Below, piece by piece: positions 1 to 5,613 of a DNA stretch of 5,613 nucleotides. The notes below the pieces were generated by a model that saw nothing but the letters and a program-made list of their open reading frames with translations, had not been told where the DNA came from and did not search any database. Origin of the DNA: an uncultured Alistipes sp. (GTDB taxonomy: Bacteria; Bacteroidota; Bacteroidia; Bacteroidales; Rikenellaceae); the NCBI GenBank assembly GCA_949840605.1, contig CATKXN010000163.1:1-5613 (forward strand). The letters are read 5' to 3'. The position numbers and the translations under genes are program-made. Position 1 is the stretch's first letter; each line of letters begins with the position of its first letter.

Positions 1-814
1 CAACACCGACCGCAACCGCACCTCGCCGTTCGCCTTCACGGGCAACCGCTTCGAGTTCCGCGCCGTGGGTTCGTCGGACAACTGCGCCGAGGCGATGATC
101 GTGCTCAATACGGCGATGGCCAGCGAGCTCGCCGAGTTCCGGAAGGCCGTGGACGCCAAGATCGAGGCCGGGGTCAAGAAGGAGAAAGCCATCTACGAGG
201 TGCTCAAGCAGATGATCAAGGCCTGCAAGGCCATCCGCTTCGACGGCAACGGCTACTCCGAAGCGTGGAAGGCCGAAGCGAAGAAGCGCGGGCTGGACTG
301 CGAGACCTCGACGCCGCTGATCTTCGACCGCTACATCGACAAGGAGACCGTGAAACTGTTCGGCGACACGGGGGTCTTTACGCAGGTCGAGCTCGAGGCC
401 CGCACCGAGGTGAAGTGGGAGACCTACACCAAGAAGATCCAGATCGAGGGACGTGTGCTGGGAGACCTGGCGATGAACCACATCGTGCCGATCGCGTCGA
501 AATACGAGGCGCAGCTGCTCGACAAGGTCTACAAGATGTCGCAGATCGGGGGGCTGGACGCATCGTCGGACGTCCGGCTCATCAAGAAGATTCAGAACCA
601 TACGGCTGAAATACAGCGACTCACGGCCGGGATGATCGACGCCCGCAAGGTCGCCAACAAGATCGAGGACCCGCGCGCGAAGGCGATCGCCTACCACGAC
701 ACCGTCGCCGTCTGCTTCGACGAAATCCGCCGCCACATCGACAAGCTGGAGGAGATCGTCGACGATCAGATCTGGCCGCTGCCGAAGTACCGCGAACTGC
801 TTTTCCTCCGGTAG
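1..814 (+). CDS. glnN: Type III glutamine synthetase, C-terminal part (5' end outside window)
   Basis: This enzyme makes glutamine from glutamate and ammonia using ATP, in the cytoplasm. The reading frame is open from base 2 to the TAG at 812-814, giving 270 visible residues; the family is about 730 aa, so more than half lies upstream. The opening visible residues contain NRTSPFAFTGNRFEFR (residues 5-20), a hallmark of the type III catalytic domain. By analogy with type I enzymes, the Glu of FEFR should be a metal ligand and the following Arg should contact glutamate; this is inferred, not aligned here. The rest is the charged, helical C-terminal extension typical of type III enzymes (for example NHIVPIASKYEAQLLDKVYK, and the end LPKYRELLFLR). 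The GTG at 65 is internal and is not a start. The gene appears intact to its stop and is followed by a strong hairpin, so it is probably transcribed separately from the downstream genes. Some databases call such genes glnA. Confidence 0.95.
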   Translation, partial: NTDRNRTSPFAFTGNRFEFRAVGSSDNCAEAMIVLNTAMASELAEFRKAVDAKIEAGVKKEKAIYEVLKQMIKACKAIRFDGNGYSEAWKAEAKKRGLDCETSTPLIFDRYIDKETVKLFGDTGVFTQVELEARTEVKWETYTKKIQIEGRVLGDLAMNHIVPIASKYEAQLLDKVYKMSQIGGLDASSDVRLIKKIQNHTAEIQRLTAGMIDARKVANKIEDPRAKAIAYHDTVAVCFDEIRRHIDKLEEIVDDQIWPLPKYRELLFLR

Positions 815-834
815 GTTCCGATCGGCAAAAGGTA

Positions 835-843
835 CCCCCCCCC
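835..843. repeat. C9 homopolymer tract, followed by G4
   Basis: Nine consecutive C residues are followed directly by four G residues (844-847), starting 20 bases after the glnN stop codon. The tract is non-coding, so a length change would not alter a protein. It matters mainly because a second tract of the same base and length sits inside the SusC-like gene at 2565-2573. Confidence 0.9.
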
Positions 844-854
844 GGGGACGAGAG

Positions 855-893
855 ACGAGGCAACGATTCGAAAATCGTTGCCTCGTTCGGTTT
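855..893 (+). terminator. Probable intrinsic terminator of glnN
   Basis: A perfect 14-bp inverted repeat, ACGAGGCAACGATT (855-868) and AATCGTTGCCTCGT (873-886), encloses a four-base loop CGAA. It lies 40 bases after the glnN stop codon. The following T-rich stretch is short and interrupted (TTCGGTTT, 886-893), so it is not a textbook U-tract; hairpin stability probably carries most of the function. It separates glnN from the GH88/SusC unit. It could instead be mainly an RNA-stabilising 3' end. Confidence 0.75.
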
Positions 894-998
894 GAGGTGC
901 GTTTCGGCCGAACCGGCAAGCCGGCCGGAAGAAGAATCCGTTAGCTGCATGAAAAGATCGCCTATTTATTTCCTTTCGGATATTTTTATTTTCATTTA

Positions 999-1030
999 TT
1001 TGTTTTTATAATCTTTTTGTGTTTTATTTG
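999..1030 (+). promoter_or_regulatory. Candidate Bacteroidota-type promoter for the GH88-SusC unit
   Basis: TTTG at 999-1002 matches the -33 element of Bacteroidota sigma-ABfr promoters. TTTATTTG at 1023-1030 matches the -7 consensus TAnnTTTG at five of its six fixed positions, the mismatch being T instead of A at the second. The spacer between them is 20 bases, close to the usual 19-21. Transcription would start near 1036-1038, leaving a 5' leader of roughly 100 bases and placing the palindrome GGTTAACC (1035-1042) over the start site. The region is so AT-rich that a chance match is possible. Confidence 0.4.
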
Positions 1031-1138
1031 CACTGGTTAACCAAAATTAGTTCCTAAAACAAAACTCGAAATCTGCGGATTGAGCGTTTGTTTGGGGACC
1101 GACGATTATTTTAACAGATTAAAAATGTGTAATATGGT

Positions 1139-2311
1139 ATGAAGAAACCTTTATTCGTTCTCGTTTGTTGCCTCGCGGCGGCATCGTCCGTTTCGGAAGC
1201 GTTCGCGCAGCGGTTCGTCCGCCGGTCGCTCGACCGCGCCTGCGTCCAGGCTGCGCAGCTGGATTCCGAACTTACGGACACGACACTCTATCCGACGAGC
1301 CTGGACCGTTCGGGCGCGCTCGAACTGAAAAGCATCCGCAGCTGGGTGAGCGGTTTTTTCCCGGGCAGCCTGTGGCTCCTCTACGGCGAAACGCAGGACC
1401 CTGCGTGGCTTCGGCGCGCACGGCGGCGCACGGCGGCCCTCGCGGGACTGGCCACTTACGGACGCACGCACGACCTGGGTTTCATGGTGGGCTGTCCGGT
1501 GGGTCTCGGACTTCGGCTTACCGGCGACAAGGCCTATGAACGGCTGCTGGTGGAGACTTCGGAGACGCTGCTCAAACGTTTCGATCCCCGTGTGGGCCTG
1601 ATCCGTTCATGGGACAACAAGAACCGCCGGCCGGACCCCTATCTGGTGATTATCGACAACATGATGAATCTGGAGATGCTTTTCGAGGCGAGCCGGCTGA
1701 CGGGCGATGCACGGTTCCGGGATGTCGCCGTCACGCATGCCAACACGACGCTCCGTAACCATTTCCGCGAGGACGGAAGCGCCTATCATGTCGTCGTTTA
1801 CGACTCCGCAACGGGCCGTGTGCGCGAACACCGCGGCGGGCAGGGCTATTCTTCGTCCTCGGCATGGGCCCGCGGGCAGAGCTGGGGCCTCTACGGCTTT
1901 ACGATGTGCTACCGCGAGACGGGCGACGCGCGCTATCTGGACCGTGCGGTGAAGAGCGCGGAGTATATCCTCAACCACCCGAATCTCCCCAAGGACGGGG
2001 TTCCGTACTGGGATTTCGACCGTCCGGGCGAAGAGCGCGACGCCTCGGCAGGCGCCATCATCGCCTCGGGGCTGCTCGAACTTTCGGCCTATGTCCCCCG
2101 CGAACAGTCGCGCCGTTACGTCCGCGCCGCCCGCCGCATCCTGCGGAGCTTGTCTTCGGACCGTTATCTGAACGCCGCAGGCTCTTCGCACGGATTCCTG
2201 CTCTCGCACAGCGTCGGCCACAAGCCCAAGGGAAGCCAGGTCGACGTGCCGATCATCTATGCGGACTACTATTTCGTCGAAGCGCTGCTTCGCTACCGGC
2301 AACTCGATTGA
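1139..2311 (+). CDS. Secreted GH88 unsaturated glucuronyl hydrolase
   Basis: This 390-aa protein belongs to glycoside hydrolase family 88. The family removes the 4,5-unsaturated uronic acid that polysaccharide lyases leave at the non-reducing end of oligosaccharides from hyaluronan, chondroitin or heparin/heparan sulfate, by hydrating the vinyl ether. An N-terminal signal peptide (KK, then a hydrophobic core at residues 5-15, with likely cleavage after AFA at residue 23) points to export to the periplasm. The CC at residues 10-11 does not form a good lipobox. Family motifs appear in order: SGFFPGSLWLLY (71-82), HDLGFM (111-116), IIDNMMNLEMLFEASRLTGD (171-190), ARGQSWGLYGF (244-254), VPYWDFD (288-294), RDASAGAIIASGLLELS (300-316) and DVPIIYADYYFVEALL (369-384). 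Asp112 and Asp173 are 61 residues apart, the same spacing as catalytic Asp88 and Asp149 of the Bacillus GL1 enzyme, so the active site looks intact. Substrate preference, including tolerance of sulfate, cannot be read here; the Ser/His/Lys-rich loop 356-366 is the place to look. There is no clear Shine-Dalgarno, as is usual in this phylum. It probably heads an operon with the SusC-like gene 130 bases downstream. Confidence 0.92.
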   Translation: MKKPLFVLVCCLAAASSVSEAFAQRFVRRSLDRACVQAAQLDSELTDTTLYPTSLDRSGALELKSIRSWVSGFFPGSLWLLYGETQDPAWLRRARRRTAALAGLATYGRTHDLGFMVGCPVGLGLRLTGDKAYERLLVETSETLLKRFDPRVGLIRSWDNKNRRPDPYLVIIDNMMNLEMLFEASRLTGDARFRDVAVTHANTTLRNHFREDGSAYHVVVYDSATGRVREHRGGQGYSSSSAWARGQSWGLYGFTMCYRETGDARYLDRAVKSAEYILNHPNLPKDGVPYWDFDRPGEERDASAGAIIASGLLELSAYVPREQSRRYVRAARRILRSLSSDRYLNAAGSSHGFLLSHSVGHKPKGSQVDVPIIYADYYFVEALLRYRQLD

Positions 2312-2368
2312 CACAACCATCAAACGCACGCCTATGGATAAATTCGATGAATGAGGACCTTCGGTTCC

Positions 2369-2407
2369 GTCCCATCCGGGGACTTCGGCATGTCCGACGA
2401 CATGCCG
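2369..2407 (+). promoter_or_regulatory. Two tandem hairpins in the GH88-SusC gap
   Basis: Hairpin A pairs GTCCC (2369-2373) with GGGAC (2379-2383) around a 5-base loop. Hairpin B pairs CGGCATGTC (2386-2394) with GACATGCCG (2399-2407) around the loop CGAC, a perfect 9-bp stem. Neither is followed by a T tract; the next bases are GCAAAGAAATTC. They end 34 bases before the SusC-like start codon. No TTTG/TAnnTTTG promoter pair is visible in this 130-base gap, which favours read-through from GH88. The hairpins may stabilise or process the transcript and so set relative expression of the two genes, or act as a weak attenuator. The function is inferred; the pairing is seen. Confidence 0.5.
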
Positions 2408-2441
2408 GCAAAGAAATTCTAACCTATGAAAAACCAAGACA

Positions 2442-5400
2442 ATGAAAGTATCGTATCGTGAGCGACGCATGAGAACCGGAGGTCGATTCCTCTGGGCTGC
2501 GGCGCTGCTCGCAGGTCTGGTCGCAGACCCGTTCGGGGCGCAGAGCGCACTGCAGGCGCAAACTCCCCCCCCCAACAAAAAACGAGCCATAAACGGACGG
2601 TATCGGGCCATGTAACCGACCGCGACGGCCGGCCGGTTCCGGGCGCGACCGTTTCCGTAAAGACCCGTCCCGATCTGGGCGGCGTTCTTACCGATTCCAA
2701 GGGACATTTTCAACTCTCGGTCCCTGACAATTCCATCCTTATCATTTCATTTCTGGGCTACAACACGGAGGAGATTTCCGTGAATGCGGGTTCGACGCCC
2801 CTTCGTGTAACGCTCACCGACGCCACGACGGCCATCGACAATGTCGTAGTCGTCGGTTACGGCGTCCAGCGCAAGGAGAGCGTCGTGGGCGCCATCTCCC
2901 AGGTCGACAACAAGTCGCTGGTCAATTCGGGTACGACGAATATCACCAACGCCCTGGCGGGAAAGCTTTCGGGCGTTACGAGCATCCAGTCGAGCGGTCA
3001 GCCGGGCGAGAACAACGCCACGCTGCTCATCCGCGGCGTGTCGAGCTGGAACGGCTCGGACCCGCTGGTGCTCGTGGACGGCGTGGAGCGGGACTTCGCG
3101 GATCTGGACCCGAACGAGGTCGAGACGATCTCGGTGCTGAAGGACGCTTCGGCGACGGCGGTGTTCGGCGCCAAGGGCGCCAACGGCGTGATCATCGTGA
3201 CGACCAAGGTGGGCGAGACGGGCCGTCCGAAGATGAAGCTCTCGGTGGAGTACGGACTCGACATTCCGACGGACATCCCCGATCACATCAGTTCGTATAC
3301 GACCGGACTGATGTATAATTCGGCCATGATGAACATGGGGCAGTTCGGCAATCTCTACTCGCAGCGCATACTGGACGAGTATCGCAGCCCCTCGTCGCGG
3401 ATCAACGCGCTGCGCTATCCCGACACCGACTGGTTCGACCTGCTGATGAAGAAGTGCGCCTCGACGGTCAACGCCAACTTCAATATCTCGGGCGGATCGA
3501 AACGGGTCAAGTATTTCCTCTCGCTGGGATATACCCACGAGGGTTCGATCATCAAGAGGCAGAGCGACTACAAGAACACCACGTTCCAGTACGACCGGAT
3601 CAACTACCGGTCGAACCTCGATTTCAAGCTGACGAAATCCACCTCGCTGTCGGTCAAGGTGGGAGGGACGCTCGGTGTCAAGCAGATGCCCGACGGCAAC
3701 ACGGCCAACGGAAGCGTCTCGGCGCTGATCAATATGCTCTATTCGGCCTCTTCGATGATGTACCCGGCCTATTTCCCGGCCTGGGCGCTGGAGGAGATTC
3801 CCGATACGGACTATCCCGACGCCTCGGGCAAACGGCTGGTCAACTCCAACGAGTACGGAACCTATTTCCGGAATCCCTACACGGAGCTGAATTACCCCAA
3901 CTTCACGCAGACGACGCGCAACAAGCTCTTTACCGACGTGATTCTGAAACAGGACCTCGGGTTTATCACCGAAGGGCTGTCCGTCCAGGCCAAGGCTTCG
4001 CTCAGCTCCTATTTCGCGCGCGTGTCGCAAAAGACCGAAGACGAGAAGATCCCGACCTACCGCATCGACTGGGACTACTACGATTCGGGCGTATCCAATC
4101 CGTGGATCGACACGAGCGCGTCGCTCGAGGTTTCGACGATCAAGCCCTACAAGGTCATGCAGGGCGGATTGCAGAACACTTACTACACGACTTTCTACTG
4201 GGAGGGATCGGTCAATTACAGCCGCCGGTTCGGCCGCCACAGCGTTTCGGCGCTCGTGCTGTTCAACCAGCGCGAGAACCTGAAGCAGACCGACTGGGCC
4301 TACCGCACGCAGGGGCTCGTGGGGCGCGTCACCTACGATTTCGGCCACAAGTACCTGCTGGAGGCCAACCTCGGCTACACCGGTTCCGAGCAGTTCTCGC
4401 CCAAGAACCGCTACGGATTCTTCCCCTCGGTGGCCGTGGGCTACGTCCTCTCGCAGGAGCGTTTCTGGAAGGAGGCGCTGCCGTGGTGGAACAAATTCAA
4501 GCTGCGGTACTCCGACGGTTTGGTCGGCAGCGACCAGGCGTCGGGACAGCGCTGGCTCTATTACGGCATCTATGAGAACCAGACCACGAGCCAGAACAAG
4601 TTGCCCCTGATTCTCGAATCCGCGGCGGCGAACGAGACCGCCAAGTGGGAGACGGCGCGCAAACGCGACCTGGGCATCGAGATGGGATGGCTCGACATGA
4701 TTACGCTGGGGGTTGACCTCTTCGACGAACGGCGCAGGGACATGCTCGTATCGACCTCCATGCAGACCCCGCTGCTGGTCGGGGGAACGTTCAAGCCCGT
4801 CAACAAGGGAGAACTCAAGAAGCACGGTCTGGAGATCGAGCTCGGATTCCGCCGCACGACCCGCTACGGACTGACCTACAACGTCAACGGAATGGTCAGC
4901 CTCAACGAGAACCGGATCGTCTACTATGCGGATCAGCCCTATCTGCCCGACTACCAGAAGATGGCCGGCAAGCCGTGGGGATCGCAGACCAGCGGTGTCG
5001 ATCTGGTCGACGGCGGCTACTACACCTCGGTCGACGACATCCACAACTATCCCTCCTACAACAGTTCGTGGAACGGAAACGTCTTCCCCGGAAGCTACAA
5101 GTTCCTCGACTACAACGCCGACGGAAAGATCGACAGCAACGACCAGCATCCGATCGACGGCACGAAGTATTCGCCCGTGATCTATTCGTTCGGCGGCGGC
5201 CTGAACTACAAGGGCTTCGCCTTCAACGTGCTGTTCTACGGCAATTCGGGCAAGTACGTCGATTTCCAGCGCGGTTTCGAATACGAATTCAACGGCGGGG
5301 ATCTCCGGGTGCACAAGGCGCAGATGGATTACTGGCGTCCGGACAACCCCGGGGCGTCCCATGCGGCGCTGACCACCTCGAAGGCCGCCTACCAGTGGGG

Positions 5401-5613
5401 CAAGGAGGGCATCAACGCCAGCGGCGACGCCGACATCGCCTCCGAGGGCCACACGTGGCGCAAGGCTGATTTCCTGACCGTCAAGGAGGTCTACGCCGCC
5501 TATACGTTCAGCGGGAAGAAACTCAAAAACAGCGTCGGCATCGACCGTCTGTCGGTCTATGTGACGGCCAACAACCTGTGGACCTTCACCGGACTGATCG
5601 AAGGAAACCCGAT
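2442..5613 (+). CDS. SusC/RagA-type TonB-dependent outer-membrane receptor, frame-interrupted at a poly-C tract, 3' end outside window
   Basis: SusC-like proteins are outer-membrane barrels that work with a SusD lipoprotein to import glycan fragments, energised by TonB. The ATG at 2442 opens a frame encoding a signal peptide (basic MKVSYRERRMRTGGR, core FLWAAALLAGLVA, probable cleavage after LQAQ at residue 40). That frame hits TAA at 2613-2615 after 57 residues. All receptor sequence is in the -1 frame, open without a stop from 2462 to the window end. Adding one C to the C9 tract (2565-2573) fuses the two; numbering below assumes this. Then come: a carboxypeptidase-regulatory-like domain (about 54-126, VTDRDGRPVPGATV); the VVVVGYG segment (135-141); a plug domain (about 145-258) with LAGKLSGV, VLVDGVERDF and VLKDASATAVFGAKGANGV, the SusC/RagA signature; and barrel sequence to about residue 1057. 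An EF-hand-like loop, DYNADGKIDSND, lies at 890-901. Usual length is about 1000-1150 aa, so only the last strands are missing. In the receptor frame no ATG precedes the conserved domains; the first GTG (2780) lies inside the N-terminal domain. The ATG at 2469 is an alternative start for the same signal peptide. The family is certain; whether this allele makes full-length protein is not. Confidence 0.9.
2565..2573 (+). repeat. C9 tract at the frame junction of the SusC-like gene
   Basis: Nine consecutive C residues lie just after the predicted signal-peptide cleavage site, encoding Pro-Pro-Pro in the start-codon frame. Three bases later comes a run of six A (2577-2582). With 9 C the start codon is out of frame with the receptor; with 10 or 7 C it is in frame, giving TPPPQQKTSH or TPPQQKTSH leading into the conserved domain. 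Homopolymers of this length are prone to replication slippage and also to sequencing error. Confidence 0.85.

Larger units (their letters stand above)
815..1138. other. Intergenic region between glnN and the GH88 gene
   Basis: No gene is visible in these 324 bases. The left third is GC-rich and holds a C9-G4 homopolymer stretch (835-847), the glnN terminator hairpin (855-886) and a second GC-rich dyad in which CGGCCG at 905-910 can pair with CGGCCG at 922-927, with a competing inner pairing of CCGG at 913-916 with CCGG at 921-924. From about 955 the composition turns sharply AT-rich and stays so to the start codon; this part holds the promoter candidate, the 8-bp palindrome GGTTAACC (1035-1042) and a weak AT dyad, TTTTAA/TTAAAA, at 1109-1124. 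Short ATG-started frames here are too small and stop too soon to be convincing. Confidence 0.75.

Noticed and set aside
1109..1124. TTTTAA/TTAAAA inverted repeat just before the GH88 start
   Set aside because: A 6-bp all-AT stem in AT-rich DNA is expected by chance and would be unstable.
1864..2445. A plus-strand open frame running out of the GH88 gene into the gap, ending at the SusC-like start
   Set aside because: It overlaps GH88 in another frame and has low-complexity Arg/Pro/Gly-rich composition; the GH88 frame is intact and motif-bearing.
1607..2713. A 368-codon open frame on the minus strand, opposite GH88 and the receptor start
   Set aside because: It spans two real genes and their gap, shows no family motif, and is explained by codon bias of the GH88 gene.
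3454..4575. A 373-codon plus-strand open frame inside the SusC-like gene
   Set aside because: It is an out-of-frame shadow of the barrel region; its sequence is rich in Arg, Gln and Gly with no domain, while the receptor frame is continuous here.
5108..5143. EF-hand-like loop DYNADGKIDSND in the receptor
   Set aside because: Asp/Asn-Gly-rich loops of this kind are common in SusC-family barrels, so it is noted in the gene entry and not treated as unusual.
2747..5452. A 901-codon open frame on the minus strand, opposite the SusC-like gene
   Set aside because: The plus strand carries clear SusC/RagA motifs throughout. The antisense frame is kept open by the strong G/C third-position bias, its translation is rich in Arg, Val and Gly, and it shows no recognisable domain.
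1..5613. CRISPR array, tRNA or rRNA genes, insertion sequences, invertible promoter repeats
   Set aside because: I saw no regularly spaced repeats, no tRNA-like fold, no transposase and no long inverted repeat pair flanking a promoter.

Overview
The window looks like chromosomal DNA of a gut-type Bacteroidota. Three things point there: a type III glutamine synthetase, a SusC/RagA-type TonB-dependent receptor, and a secreted GH88 enzyme beside that receptor. The coding DNA is GC-rich with strong G/C use at third codon positions, while the only long non-coding gap is very AT-rich. That pattern would fit Alistipes or another Rikenellaceae better than Bacteroides itself; the genus is an inference from composition, not proven.

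Layout, all on the + strand: (1) positions 1-814 hold the C-terminal 270 codons of type III glutamine synthetase (glnN), cut by the window edge. (2) Positions 815-1138 are non-coding: a C9 tract, a strong 14-bp hairpin that probably terminates glnN, then an AT-rich stretch with a Bacteroidota-style promoter candidate. (3) Positions 1139-2311 encode a complete secreted GH88 unsaturated glucuronyl hydrolase of 390 aa. (4) Positions 2312-2441 are a short gap with two tandem hairpins and no visible promoter. (5) From 2442 to the window end runs a SusC-like outer-membrane receptor, cut at its C-terminus.

The GH88 gene and the receptor gene probably form the start of a polysaccharide utilisation locus (PUL) for a uronic-acid-containing glycan such as a glycosaminoglycan. 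The receptor would import lyase-generated oligosaccharides across the outer membrane, and the periplasmic GH88 enzyme would remove the unsaturated uronic acid from their non-reducing end. A SusD partner is expected just beyond the window. glnN is an unrelated nitrogen-assimilation gene.

The most notable observation is that the receptor gene is not in one frame. A start codon and signal peptide (2442 to about 2564) are in one frame, and the whole mature receptor is in the -1 frame. The two join at a run of nine C residues (2565-2573), followed closely by a run of six A. As written, the start codon leads to a 57-residue dead end. A tract of 10 or 7 C would restore one continuous receptor. This could be phase variation by slipped-strand mispairing, a true frameshift, or a homopolymer sequencing error; the sequence alone cannot decide. 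I found no convincing new system: the gene families are known ones.
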